A DNA stretch of 64,000 bases from the NCBI RefSeq assembly GCF_037038585.1, contig NC_092520.1, positions 120,932,001 through 120,996,000 of the forward strand, written 5' to 3'. The notes below the pieces were generated by a model. It was not told the origin of the DNA and did no database searches. It saw only the letters and a list, made by a program, of their open reading frames with translations. Below, in pieces: positions 50,357-62,898 of the stretch (positions within the stretch are counted from its first letter, which is position 1; every line of letters starts with the position of its first letter). Position numbers and translations under genes: made by a program. The stretch is from Patagioenas fasciata (taxonomy: Eukaryota; Chordata; Aves; Columbiformes; Columbidae).

Positions 50357-50849
50357 AAACAGCCATGGAGGAAAAGGCCCTTTGCATACCTGTGCAGATT
50401 GAGTCAATGCTTCCTATACAAACCTTTTTTTCCATGAAGCTTCCCTTTACATGGAAGATAAGACACCGATCTGATTTCATGTTTCCACAACTGAGTAGGA
50501 GGTTACTGATGACTTTCTAAAAAAATGCAAATTCAAAAGCTTTTCCACTTCCTCCAGTTCTATCAGCTGGTCTCATAAAAGCCTTTACACTCATTTTTTC
50601 TTCTACCCTTGCTTCCCTTGGACCTTAGGAGTTTCATCGTCACCCTACCAATGTGACAGCTAGTTCACAGGTATTCTCTTCCTCCACTTTTCTTTTGCTC
50701 AATGGAGAAGTCCAGTATAAAGTATCTTTTCTTACCTTCTTGTGCAGCACCAATTAATGCGTGTAATGCTGAATGCCAGGGGCTGAGTCCCAAGCCCTGC
50801 GGTCCAGAGTTTGATCCAGGATGACAAATACAGGTAGGGTGAATATGAG

Positions 50850-50901
50850 GTTTTTTTTTGGTTGGTTGGTTGGTTGGTTGTTTTTTTGTTTGTTTGTTTT
50901 G
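50850..50901. repeat. GGTT/GTTT simple repeat
   Basis: Poly(T) followed by GGTTGGTTGGTTGGTTGGTT, then GTTTGTTTG units. Confidence 0.9.
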
Positions 50902-52417
50902 TAAGCTATCTTTCTTGACAGAACCAGAAATTAGGCTGTCCTTGTCAAGCTCAGCCATCTGGCAAATCTAATTGGAAACTTCATCTTGGTGACAGAGCAC
51001 TATAGTAATTGTTGACTCCTTAAAACACATCAGTGGAAAGAAGCAAGCATATGAAAACATCACCTGTACGTCTGCATCACAGCGTGGAATTCAGGACAGA
51101 GCTCATGTTGTGCAAACGGACCAACAGGAGTGTTTGAATGAAAAGAATAAATCATCCTGACAATTCCCAGGCTTGATGCAAAGCAACGCAACAAAACATT
51201 TAACCAAATTCAGGCAGGAAAAAAGTCTTGTGGGCTGCAGTAGGGAAAATTAATAAATGTTATCCCATGACAGGTGCTTCTTGAGGTCAGACTGCTCACC
51301 CATAAAGGAATGGTGAAATGGATCCTTAATAACATGTGAAAGGGGAACTCATTAATCACCATCCATATCTCTATAATATATCAGTCTTTAAACATAGCTT
51401 GTCTAAAGGCTCAAGAGTGATGGATGATCACCCTTTATGCAGCAGCAGAATTCACCATTTAGACTACCTGTGCTGCCAATTTTGATCCTGCACTTGGTTA
51501 ACGTTCCTGTTTGTATTTCTCACTAATTTGTATTGTAGCTGGTGGAATACTAAGGTAACTTCAGCCATTTTTTTTCAGAAAGACCTTTGGTGGGAGCTGA
51601 GCATTGCACAGTGTTTGGGGCGTCTTCTGTTCATTGCTCTGTTTCTTTCAGGTTTCAGGGGAAAGAAAAAGTCAGGGTTCCCACCATGCTACCATGGTTA
51701 CATTGTGCTAAGTGAAATATTTAGTGTGTGCTGCATGAAACAAAGATCCCTCACTTAAAGAATCGCTTCCTCACTGTTATTCTAAACACACAAACACACA
51801 GAAAAACCATAAAAGCAGCAATATGGTAAAACACCTGAGCTCCAGCCAACCCCGACTTAGAAAAACCTTTCTTGAGCAGAGGAAATATTGTCTCTATTTC
51901 TGTCCCACTCATTTTGCCCCTGATGGAAATTATTTCCCCACGTATCTATGCAAAATCCTCCCTCACAACATGCAGAAATCTCTGCTCAGCTCCAGGGGTG
52001 TCCTTGGTTCACTTTATCACTGGCTCTTGTCAGGGCCCTAAGAGTCCCTGGGTACAGCAAGCACAGCACCCCTACCACCGCAACTGGAAATCTGCAGTGA
52101 CCGTGTTACACTCTGGGTATCCAGAAGAGGCAGGAGGAACAGACCTCATCTTATAAGGTAAAATTGTTTCTATTCCTATTTGTTTAATCATGCAGCAACC
52201 TTTAATACTTGCTACTTTGCTCAGAAAGATATATGGAACGTAATAATAAGGTTTTATTAATCTAAGAATATTCTTCACCTGAGAAAGATATCTAAAAAGG
52301 GAAGAATCGAAGTCTAGAGGACATAATAAAGGAAAAGCCCTGAGATATTACTGCTACATCAAAGCAGAGTATCCTAGCAGTCAAACCCAGTCATAAATGT
52401 GTCGTGTATTTGTAACA

Positions 52418-52435
52418 TACACACACACACACACA
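52418..52435. repeat. Short (AC)n microsatellite
   Basis: About nine AC units. Confidence 0.85.
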
Positions 52436-54333
52436 AACAGGTCTGTGATTAAATTGGCTGCCGTAGAAGATGGAATTCACCAAATGTAAGCGTACTACTT
52501 GGTTGCAATATCTACATATTTATGCATTAGTTGGCCACCTTCTGTTTCTATTTGGTTAAGCATATCTTTTTAACTCCACTTTACTTCAAATGTAAAGATG
52601 AATACATACATCTGCCTAGAAATTGCATACGTATCTAAACTTAAGCTTGCAATAAGTTTTAATGTCTGTTCACCTTGATATGCCAAAAATATTAAGAAGC
52701 AGTCTTCACCTTCTTAACAGAAAGCCCTAGACAACCATACAATTGTGTCACTACATTCACAAGTCCTTGAGTTGAGGTGAGGATCGTCAGTGCTAAACAC
52801 ACTACATCCCCCCACTACTGTGTGTCATTTCCAATGTTGTGTCTTGGACAGTGATTATCACATAACATTTGTTAGAGAAAACAAAACTTTACTTGTTTTT
52901 TGGTTTTGTTTGTTTGTTTGTTTTCTTTACTGGATTCAGTCACCTGTCTGTTATTTGGGAGCTAAGAGTAGAGATGCTCCTAAATGTGTCTAAGTGCAAT
53001 TCCTGCTTTCATTTATAATGCCGTAACAATGAAGCAACTCCTCTGCCTTCAGAGTAGCACAGGCTTTATATCAAATGTCACAGAGAAGAATTCAGTCCTT
53101 GGTCTAAGTGTGTGTTGCCAAGCGGTCAGTCTTCAAGGGCAAAGTACCTCATATGTGTTCTCAGGGGACAGTCCTCATCAGTGCTGATGGACAGCTTAGG
53201 ACAGACAAACATAAAAGTCAGCACAAGTGGAAAACTGGGCAGGATCCCTGCAGGAGGTCTTCCCAGATGCCTTACAGACCGCATCTGTGAAAAAGGGGTT
53301 TTGGAAAAAGGCATTTTGCAAGGAAAGACCCACAGTTAATAAATCAAACAGGCCTACTGTAAACAAAGGATACTCAAGACAAATACAATTTTCCATTCTC
53401 TCTTCTAATATTGATACTTTTCAGCAACAGAACTGAATCTCTGATGTTGTTTTTGTTTCATTACCTTTTTCTAAGCTTGTAGCTGTTGTTATTCCCATGC
53501 CAACCGTTCTTCTTACTCTTCTTCAGGAATCACCTTCTGGTTCCTGCTGGGGACAGGACACCAAGCTACATGGGCATTTGTCTAACTCAGTGCTTACCTT
53601 CTCTGGTTTGCTATTGGCAATATTGTGTCACTGGAAAGTCACTTTTTACAATCACATCAAATGAGAACACAAACTACTAGGCACCCTCCTGGCACAAAAC
53701 GATGACAATCATAATGAATGAATGGGAAAAGACCAGAAGCAGGAGGAAAATACGAAAGAGACTAAAATAGGAAGAAACAAAGTAAACAAAATTGTGTACT
53801 CTATTTTGCTTCATATATTTCTTTAGGGGGGATTTTTGGCTTTAAATGATCATATAAGAAACACTCATGTAGCAGAAAACAAAACTGAGGGTGGCATCTG
53901 AAAAATAAATATATGATACATTAGGGTGGGGAAGCAAAAGCACAGATTGAGTACACAGAGAGTATAAGTACGATCAATTTTCAGAATGCTGATCATCCAC
54001 AGCTACCACTGAAAACTTTGAAGCTGAGGGTTTAAAAATCAAAACTGTGCCTTTGAAAATAGTCTTATAAATGCACAACATCAGCACTTAGATGCACAAA
54101 AGGAACATTCTGATTCTTCTTGGGCAACCTGAGAGACAGGAATCTGGAGTTCACCTGTGTGAGGTTGAGGAAATTTCTTGACTGTATCCTAAAAGCTGAC
54201 GGTATTTGTCTGCAGCACAGAAACATTGCTGGACTGAAAAACTGAAAGGAATTGTGGCTGTACTGCTACCTTGAATAAAATGAGAGATGCACGGTTAAAT
54301 GAGTGTTCCACATCACACACGATTCACAAACTG

Positions 54334-54339
54334 TTTATT
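54334..54339 (-). terminator. Polyadenylation signal AATAAA (candidate 3' end of VWA3B)
   Basis: A perfect AATAAA on the minus strand 24 bases beyond the stop of the candidate terminal exon. This would give a very short 3' UTR. Confidence 0.45.
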
Positions 54340-54363
54340 TTCTTTACCCAACACATGTGCTCT

Positions 54364-54613
54364 CTATGTACCTTCCCAACATGTTGAAGAAAAACCTTCT
54401 GGTCTTGCTTCCAGAATCTGGACAGAATTGCCCTTCCTCTCCCTCAGACACCCCACCACATGCCTCCTACACCAGTGGAACTGCACTTCTGTCCCTTCTA
54501 TGTCTCCATGTTTCATTCTTGACGAGGAAAAAGACAGGAATTTTAACACACTTTCCTCTTTGGATGAGCAGACAACCCTGACAGAAGAATCATTCTGGCC
54601 AAGTTGTAACATG
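54364..54613 (-). CDS. Candidate terminal exon of VWA3B
   Basis: A strong acceptor (TTTTGTTTTTCCATTTATAG) opens a frame that, in the phase 2 demanded by the preceding exon, runs 82 codons after the split Ser codon to a TAG at 54,366-54,364. An AATAAA follows 24 bases later. The peptide begins SMLQLGQNDSSVRVVC and is Ser/Arg-rich with no recognised domain. The combination of acceptor, phase, stop and poly(A) signal is good for a last exon, but there is no homology that I recognise. Confidence 0.45.
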
Positions 54614-55986
54614 CTATAAATGGAAAAACAAAAGCTAAATCTGGAGGCTGTTGAGGAGCCCTTAACAACACACAGCTGCAGTAAGTAACAGATGCAAGCA
54701 TAGCTGAATGGACATCAACTGCTTATTAAACAAGCCGTGACCAGCAGATGGGAACACTGCTTTATTATGACAGCCTTCTCCAAATGCTGAATGAACTCTC
54801 TGGAAAATGAGACTAGGAAACAAGTGGGTGCTACAAATGTGAAATCCTACTGTGGGAAATCCAGCCAACTCACTAGATTGCCAGGTGCCACAGCTGTTAA
54901 ACATTGAACCCAATTCAGAGCAACTAGATTTGCCACAGAAAAGGATAGAAAATGATCATTTTCAAAGGTCTCCCATGTATCCCATATCAGCAGTTACAGT
55001 AATTATCAGTGTAATTGCTTCAGATCACATCTCAATATAAATTAAAAAGGATACTTGGGCTGTCTTAGCTATGACTTGCTAACGCACCAGGCAATGCAGT
55101 CTATTACTGTATATCATACCTGTGCTTACCTCTGAATTGTTTTCTGATTTAGTTTTTTACTAGATCACAATTTTGGAAAATCAATAAGGAAATCATGTGA
55201 AATGAATGTTGAATTTAAGCATTCTAGAGCAGAGAGGAGACTTGAAAGACAGGGAGAAGAATTTTTCTATAGAAAGAAATACATGGTTTTTAAAGTATCT
55301 ATAAAAACAGTTATTGTAATAACCAATCAACAAGTATTATTTGAGTTATCTAGATAAAGAATCATTAGCCCACTAACAGTGAACAGGAATTTGCCAGGAC
55401 TTCATTCACTCTCTTCTAAACTTACAGAGCTATCTAACAAACTAAGAGCAACAAGCATACACATTAGAATAATAATGTGTTAAATATAATAGTTCTGGAA
55501 TAAATAAGACAAGGTTACACATCACAATAATGAAGCTAATATACTCTAAATAACTAACACAATTATTGAATCTTATTCACTTCTGTTAACATTGTTTCCC
55601 TGAGTAGGAACAAAAGGAGTGGGTTGTTGATGTCTCCTAACAATCAGGAATAGCTGAGTACAAATGAAACCACAAACATTCAAAAATTCTCCATTAATTC
55701 ATACAGGACCCATCACTCTGTGGATATATATAAGGCTTCAAGGAAATATAAGGACTCATCAACCACTTACATAAGAGCCAGGTAGCTGAATCCACATTAT
55801 CTTGGAGAGCACAAAAATCCATCTCTATATTAAGTGATGCTTATTCAAGTTTAGGAGAACTTACTTCCTCATATAATAGACGACTGTATACATGAAGCCA
55901 GCAGAACCATAGGAAAAGTGTTGATTAACACATGGAGTAGTTACAAAATACAGCCCAATCAGATTATTTAAAAAATAAATATGTAC
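54614..55986 (-). other. Last intron(s) of VWA3B
   Basis: AT-rich sequence containing the possible micro-exon at 55,130-55,159 and an exon-like open block with a perfect donor at 55,865-55,983 but no acceptor. No transposable element is recognised. Confidence 0.45.
55130..55159 (-). CDS. Possible 30-nt VWA3B micro-exon
   Basis: TTCC-rich sequence ending GTGATCTAG is followed by 30 bases reading SKKLNQKTIQ in the required phase 2, and then by a near-ideal donor CAGAG|gtaagc. It is phase-symmetric, so the gene model works with or without it. Such short stretches can arise by chance. Confidence 0.25.
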
Positions 55987-56053
55987 CTGGAGAGTTCATA
56001 AGAAGTGACAAGACAAATCTCTGGAAAGGTAGGCAGATCTTTAAGGATGTTTT
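55987..56053 (-). CDS. VWA3B: VWA3B exon (probable), ILKDLPTFPEICLV peptide
   Basis: A 67-nt segment fits phase 1 in and phase 2 out, with acceptor CTTGTGCTCCATAG and donor CTCCAG|gtacat. It encodes NILKDLPTFPEICLVTSYEL plus Ser. An alternative acceptor 18 bases upstream (to 56,071) stays in frame and adds six residues. Its phase matches the exon at 57,302 exactly, giving HKPGSPVDK-NILKDLP. No named domain is recognised. Confidence 0.6.
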
Positions 56054-56071
56054 CTATGGAGCACAAGAGTT

Positions 56072-57301
56072 CTCAGTCCCCAGGTGTAATAAATTGGGTA
56101 AGGAAATGTTCACAATATAGACATGCCTTTAATCTAACAAGTAACAAACAGCAGAAGGATTGGAATATGTATTCTTTTTATTAGCAGGCACAGAGATTGG
56201 TGTTACTGCATCTTACTGCAGCTACAAATGTTAGGGAAATTAAGATAGTGTATGCTGGAACATGCTTTATTCAGTTCTCCCCTTTGCTGTGGAAACACAT
56301 GATGAGATTGATCAGTGTGAAGAATGGTTTTCAAAGGAGGTGAAAGAACCTCGTCACACAGGACATGGGAAAGCAGGCTGGTGTAACACCCAGAAATTTA
56401 GAAACCTGGTTTCTTGTGTGGTGATTAACTGAAGGCTCATCAGATCTGTTTAATCCCTAATATTTATAATTTTCCAGAGCTACTTCTTTACTGCCAAATT
56501 CTTCTCCATTACTAGGCAGTGAATTTCTTCCTCTCCGTTTTACTTCCCTTCTGGAGACAACCAAAGGATCATAACAGCCCAGTGTCTTCTCCCTGGGATG
56601 TCTTTTGTCTTCTGCTCTCCAATTCTTTTTCTTTTTTCCCCTGTCTTCTTTCACAATACTTTTATTTGCTGCTTCTCCTTCATCTTCCACACATGAGTGA
56701 GGATTGGGCCTTGTGGTCTCTCTGTGTAGGCTGGAAAATCAGATCAGGAAATGCACTATGCTAAAAGCACGCATATCATGCACTATTTTGAATCCTTTTT
56801 TACATGACATAGATTTCACCTTTTCCCAGATCTCACAGTACTGACAAGAGAAAGACTTACCACACTCTTGACCATTTGACAGGGCTATAAATATCTTACA
56901 ATTCAGTTTCTCTTCTATTTATAAATAAGTAAAGAATAGCCTAAAACAGGCCTCTGGCCCCTAATTCCGTCTACCTCTTATGACTCCACAAAGGATTTGG
57001 GCAATAATGCTCTTTTATGGTGTGGGCCCAGAGCACATAGCGTTTTATTTTGCACGTGGAATTTGGTAGTTATATTTGAAGAGTTCTACCACAATTATTT
57101 CTTTCCGCTGTGATGGCACTCCAAACACATGCCACCATCTGATATTAAAGTTATGAGAGCTATATTAGTACCTCTAAAGTTCAGTGAATTGAACATGACC
57201 CCTAGCACACACCACATTAAACATCAAAGACAATCTCAGAGGACCCAGAGCTGAAGAGTTAGCCAACCATTGTAATACATCTACGTGCACTGTGGACTCA
57301 C
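56072..57301 (-). other. VWA3B intron
   Basis: AT-rich intron sequence with nothing further recognised. Confidence 0.5.
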
Positions 57302-57387
57302 TGTCAACAGGGGAGCCTGGTTTATGCCTTTTATTTCTTTCCCTTTCTTCTACAGGACTTAGCACACAAGGATTGTCTCTTTTTGAA
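57302..57387 (-). CDS. VWA3B: VWA3B exon (probable), basic linker
   Basis: An 86-nt segment fits phase 2 in and phase 1 out. It gives SKRDNPCVLSPVEERERNKR and HKPGSPVD, with donor TTGACA|gtgagt. The acceptor (CACTTTTAAGAG) is weak, and a nearby AG 9 bases further in also keeps the frame. An in-frame TGA lies just upstream, so the exon cannot start earlier. Phase agreement on both sides with the exons at 60,857 and 55,987 is the main support. The peptide is a charged linker with no domain. Confidence 0.6.
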
Positions 57388-60300
57388 CTCTTAAAAGTGT
57401 ATTGCATTCAAACTTTTTGTTTCCTTTCTGACTAAATCATGCTTCTAGTTTCTTTGTTTCTATCAACAATGTCAGCATGTTCTCATTAGATCTGTGCACA
57501 CCCATGAGCAATATGCTGCACTGTTCCCCTCTGGTAAGTATGACATGAGAGGTAAGTATCTCTTTTAGAATATAATAAATATAAAGCTCCAGTGGAAAGC
57601 ACACTTCCATGCCCTCTAAAAGGTAAGGGCTCTAATGGAAACTCCAACTAACTGTGAGCTGGAAAACTGCTATAGCATTGCTAATATTAGTAACTGATGT
57701 GTAACTAATGAAATACAGTTGTTTAGTGGCTTTGAATGTACACCTTCTCATAAAAACAATCATTCAACACAACATGGCAGTTACACAAAGAAACAAATAT
57801 AAAGTAAAATCATGGCCAGTGCCAGCTTTTCATGATGCAGCCACTGAGTCAATGTAGCCAATGCCCAGCAAGAAAGCAATGAGATTTCACTTTACAAGTA
57901 TGTGACTTTACAAAGAACTCAAAACTTTGCTGGGAATGTTACAAGCACCTGACGAACATTCTGAATTAGTAAGTGCATTTTAAGGGACTGTATACTCAAA
58001 TCTCATAAAGCAATTTACTGTAGAAAGTTATAGATCCAAGAAGTAGGAAACTTAAGACTCATAAATATAAAAGCTCTATAGCCTCAGGCTTCCATCATTA
58101 TTTTTTCCAAAGGAGACTAAAAATTCAGCAGAACTAGATATGACACATAATGTGGAAAAAGATGGAGAGAAATGTATTGCAGTAGATTATAAAGCTGAGA
58201 ATGTGCAAAAGAAGGTACTGTGATTCTGGCAGCGAATCATGGAATATTGTGGATCAGTAGTGATCACCAAGGTTTTTATTGGCACACCAGTGTACTTCAT
58301 CTGGGTACCTGGGAGTTAGGTGTATGTTGCCTCTATGCTAAAAATCACTATTTATGTAATTTATGCAATGCCAACAGACAATTCTGGGAATCCCAAAAGC
58401 TCAAATATGTCTAGTTCAGGGCTGTAAGTGAGTATCTAGTTGAGAGTCTCAGTTTCAGATGCTTAGATCTCTTTGTCATTTCTTATTGGATGCTTTACAC
58501 TTTTCACTGCACTCGGCACTGTAAATCTCGACCTTCAATATACATCCATGGAGCCAAAGCACCTAAATGCCACTCTCAGAGCTGCCAAATGCTCAAGTGT
58601 TGCTGCTTTGAGTCTGACAATGTCTCTTTGCTTGTCTGGGCCTGGGTGTCTTTAAAAAACACTAGCAATCAGAAAGCATTTGAAATAATAACATTTGGAG
58701 GCACTTCTCATGTTCCATTAATTTGAGGAAAATTTGAATACTGCTATCCTCAAAAATACAGACATTTTGCAGAAAAAAACATTCTCATTTCAAATATGGT
58801 GGTTTGTTTCTAAAATCTACAACTGCTGTGAGAAAAAAGAGAAATGATGTAGTGAAAACTTCAGACCTTAAAACAACTGTAAGACATGGGTGTACAATCA
58901 TTATGCTTGCAATATTTATGCTCTATTCCAGGCCATGCTAAAAAAATGTTTTAGTTTGTTTTAAAAGGGATACAATGAACGCCTTAACTGAGAATCCATT
59001 ATTTTGTGCTGTGGCAACAATATTGTTTTGAATATTTTATTTGGATTCCATTAATTTAATTTAAATCATCTGCTATACAAACTGGCCAGTGCATTTACAA
59101 CAGATCAGTGTTTACTAGCTGTAAACACTATATAGAAATTCACAATTAATATGACTTGAATATGCAGTTTCCAGTACTTTTTTACCTAGAGATCTGCCAG
59201 ATTTGATATCACTATTAAATTTTATATTAAAGCACTCAGTCATGAAAGAAAGTGTTTAGAATGGAAGCCATTCTTATTTCTTATGCATTGAGTCACATCT
59301 TTTCTTAATCAGCTACCTCATTTATAATATAATCCAACTCAGTGGAAGGGAAAGACTTCCACTGATTTTGCTGGAACTCAGCTCAATTATATACCTGCCT
59401 TTTTTCAACTGATTGTATGTATTAAGTAGGAAACCATGGTCTTCAGGTGAACTTTTCTGTGAAAAGAGGTAACCATCATGTAGGTGATCTGGCCTGGATG
59501 CATTTCCAGATCTGGAATTCTGCTCAATAAAGTGGGGGCATTCATTTGTTTATGTGCTGGGGCTGCAAACTGGCAGAAGAGCAAGTTTCAAACTGTGCTG
59601 GAATCACTCCTATAAAATGTGTGGGAAACAGGGCTTAAACCAGTGCTGCTTGTTGTTCCATCATTCTCAGGGAATCCATTAATTGGCCCACAACTGGAAC
59701 CCTCGCCCATAATTTTTACATGTAATCTTTAACACTGATCTTCATGTTAGAACATTCCAATAAAAATGGAGAAATTCTAACACTGCCTTTAAAAGTGGGA
59801 TTTGTCCTGTTCATGCAACCTCTTGGGAAAAAATCTCCCATGATGGAGATTATACCATCCTTTGGCAGCATTGCCTGTACTATGTTGACATACACGGAAG
59901 AGGAAACCTTTCAGTTTAGGATCCCTATGGAATGTCAAGGCAGATGGAAGATTCAAAACAAAAGCATATGTTTTCTCACACCAAATGTGAAAGTGTGCAG
60001 CTCCTTCTGGGAAAAGGCTATGGATGATAAACGTTTACACGTGTTCAAAAAGTAACTGCGCAAATTCATGGAAGAAAAAATCCATCAAGGCTGTTTAATA
60101 CACAGGCTTCATTTCTGCTTCTGAAAATCCTTAAATCACAGATTGGTGGAGTTTGGGAATGTACTCTGAAGAAATGTCCCTAGATGATTGTTCTGTTCAT
60201 ATTCTACTTGCTGAGATCTGTTGTTGCTACCTGTTAGAGATTGTTGGTCCTCTGAAGGTCATCAAAATCCAATGTTATTTCCAATGGATTAAACTAGAGC

Positions 60301-60856
60301 TTAATACAGGATATAAAATTAACCCACAATCACTTGGAATCACTGCATGATCGGCACACACTTCACACCAGAAAAATGTTATGTCTGCTGTTGTAAGTTC
60401 TGCAGAATTTAAATTGTGGCTTGTGTTCATCCTTACATGCGCTCTCCCCATCATTCCCCAGATTTAAGCCCAGCAGAAAATTCACTATCTTGGAAACAAC
60501 TTGTGATTTAATGTATAGCTTTATAGTTCAATAAATACCTTAAAAGAAAAACAAAGTCTACAACAAATAGAAACTCCCCTTCATGTTTCAGCAATCCTCT
60601 AACATCTTCATGGGGCTAAGTTTCAAACCATCACATCCCATCAATGTTTCCAGATAATAATGTTGCCAGATAATAAAACGTTAGGACAGACAGTTAATGC
60701 TCTTCTGATTGACATGATTGTGGGTCAAATGACTTGATTGCATGTGTAGAGGAAGCCAGCTACATACAGAAATCTGGCAGCATAGTTTAACCCAAAGTGC
60801 AACATTTAGGATTCATGCAAAATAAGTTTTATATTTTTAGGTTCAAGCACACTCAC
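57388..60856 (-). other. VWA3B intron
   Basis: A 3.5-kb AT-rich intron. No repeat family or phase-compatible extra exon was found. Confidence 0.6.
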
Positions 60857-60954
60857 GTCATATAATCCACCATCTGCGCCATTCTTATGTACCGACAGGA
60901 GAAGGCATACTTCATTTGGCTGATTTTAATAAGCCCACTTCTTACACAGTGTTC
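60857..60954 (-). CDS. VWA3B: VWA3B exon: end of Tudor-like repeat 2
   Basis: This exon is 98 nt, phase 0 in and phase 2 out, with acceptor TATTATTGCAG and donor ATGAC|gtgagt. It encodes EHCVRSGLIKISQMKYAFSC and RYIRMAQMVDYM. Only this frame is open. The EHCVRSGLIKIS strand closes the second barrel, and the Arg/Met-rich helix-like tail leaves the domain. Confidence 0.85.
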
Positions 60955-61491
60955 CTGCAATAATACAATCAACATTCATCTAATTTAAATCTAAATCCCA
61001 GAAACTATGAAGATACATATGTATAAAAAGCCAACTGTTTAATGAAACTGTAATCAGCCTCTAAATAATGAAGATAAAAGTTTCAAGTACAAAGTACCAT
61101 TTCTTAATATGCATCATGAAACATGCAGTATAATTATCATAATGGCTTACAAACAAAAAACCAAACATAACAAAATGAATTTAAGACTATACTAACTGTG
61201 ATAAAGCTCCTTATGTTTCTCATTTTACCAGCACGGAGCTTGTGAAAGTCACCAAAGGGATTATAGAGGAAAGAACAGAGTATGATTTAAGAATAAATTA
61301 TCCTACAGAATTTCTTAGGTCATGTCTGTTACATGAGCCCTATTTCATTGAGCCCTGAAATATTATTTACTTTGGTTAGCTGGAGACAGGCATTGGGACA
61401 GTGAGCTCATTAGACTGGAAAATTATATCTGCCTCATTAGAACAATGGTGATACCATTGCCAAATTGGTATCATCTTTTAGGTTTACTTAC
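60955..61491 (-). other. VWA3B intron
   Basis: Short AT-rich intron with no recognisable element. Confidence 0.8.
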
Positions 61492-61629
61492 TTTCTTGTT
61501 GTTGAACAGCAGAACCGTGTAGAGTTTGTCACCCATTTCCACCCTCTTTGGTGTTGCTATGACAATGGCAGGTGCATAAAACTCATTGCCTGTTAGCATC
61601 CCAGTTCTGGCAAAGACATAGTCTCCAAC
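61492..61629 (-). CDS. VWA3B: VWA3B exon: Tudor-like repeat 2
   Basis: The exon is 138 nt, phase 0 to 0, with acceptor CTTTCCTGATGTGCAG and donor AAGAAA|gtaagt. It encodes VGDYVFARTGMLTGNEFYAP, AIVIATPKRVEMGDKLYTVL and LFNNKK. VGDYVFAR and YAPAIVIATP repeat the strand pattern of the first barrel, so the domain is a tandem of two Tudor-like folds. Confidence 0.9.
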
Positions 61630-62773
61630 CTGCACATCAGGAAAGCAGCAGTTTGCAAGAACTGTGTAGCTTGTCAGTTTTACAAGACACTAAAGGTAAA
61701 TAGATATTTTTACATAAATCATCATTCTAACATGTTCCCGTGCATTATTTTTTCTTTAAAAGACAATAACTTGGTTGTTGCGTGTAAGGATCACTCACAA
61801 TTTCCACCGAATCAGGGAGAGAACACATAGTGAAAACAAAGGGCAGAGCCCCACTAAATGTATAAGGGCTCAACTAGCAAGTCACACTCAATAAGGAAAC
61901 TCATACAACTCTATGTTCCCTTGGATTTTGTGCAAATTTGTTTTTAATAAGCTTTTAAACCAACATTGGGAATTTTAGAGAAGTCCAGATGTACCTGACT
62001 TATATAAAATGATTTTTAAAATGAACGCAGAAGTCACCATTTTCTATCAAATTCTGCAGATGTTCCCTTTACGAAATACCAGGAACTACCATATCAGGAT
62101 TTGCTTTCATTTCAAACAGAAAGAAAGGCATGTCCCTAGTTTTAAGTGCAACAAGGCAGTTATAAAAATGCTTCTTGTATTCGAAGCAGCTGTATCTATT
62201 CTGCATCCTTTCTGTATCCATCATCTCCCTGGTGTGTAAAATAAGAATCACCTGAAAAAAACAACTGTGATTACAGATAGCCAGCTGATAAATTTTAAAT
62301 AAAAACAGAAATAGACTAATTTTTTTATTATTATTATTATTACTGTTATTTGCCTTAGTATAAGGTTATCTGCTGGGTTTAATATATGCTGTGAAAAACA
62401 AATGGTTATGACCTGCTGTACATCATGTTGAGTATAAAAGGCTTTCCTTGATTTGTAATCTATGTGCTAGGAAACAATCAGTCTGCTGGTAAATAGCTCA
62501 CCTTTCTTCTATAGGTGGGCAAATAATCATGTTTTATAAAGAAGATAATATAGAATTCTAATAAGGAATAGGATTACGACAAAAACAAGTATCAAACAAA
62601 TAAATAATAGCATGTTGAAAACAGTATGATATTACTAGCACTAAGAACTCTCCTTTAAAATAAATAGATGTATTTAAAAGAGTTTTTTAAAAGCTATCTG
62701 TTATTCTATGTGTGACCAAATGAACAACGTTAAAAATGCATATTTGCTGTCATGAAAAAATACAACTTTTCAC
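61630..62773 (-). other. VWA3B intron
   Basis: AT-rich intron carrying a TTA simple repeat at 62,319-62,343. Nothing else is recognised. Confidence 0.8.
62319..62343. repeat. Poly(T)/(TTA)n simple repeat
   Basis: Poly(T) followed by about six TTA units. Confidence 0.85.
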
Positions 62774-62898
62774 CTGCAGATGGGGGCATGGCACAGCACC
62801 TCCCACAGGTATAGCGAACTTCACAGGCACAATCCAGGCTTCCCCATTGCTGAAGTCAACAAGTGCACAAGTAGAACTGATATTCTTTATCACAGTTC
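62774..62898 (-). CDS. VWA3B: VWA3B exon: Tudor-like repeat 1 to linker
   Basis: The exon is 125 nt, entering in phase 1 and leaving in phase 0, with acceptor GGTTTTTTAG and donor CTGCAG|gtgaaa. It encodes TVIKNISSTCALVDFSNGEA followed by WIVPVKFAIPVGGAVPCPHLQ. The VDF-NGE--IVP core completes the first barrel, and VGGAVPCPHLQ leads into the second. The junction with the previous exon restores Gly (G plus GA). Confidence 0.88.

Larger units (their letters stand above)
50357..54333. other. Intergenic sequence 3' of VWA3B
   Basis: Unique sequence with simple repeats (GGTT/GTTT at 50,850-50,901, AC at 52,418-52,435). No gene is recognised. If the terminal exon proposed at 54,364-54,613 is wrong, further VWA3B exons could lie here. 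Confidence 0.5.

Noticed and set aside
54299-54619. Plus-strand 106- and 92-codon frames over the candidate terminal exon
   Set aside because: They overlap the minus-strand frame that has a strong acceptor and poly(A) signal. No plus-strand support was seen.
55768-55824. Possible VWA3B exon with donor TCTTAT|gtaagt
   Set aside because: It needs a poor acceptor (AATATAGAG) and gives an unconvincing hydrophobic peptide. The other frames stop.
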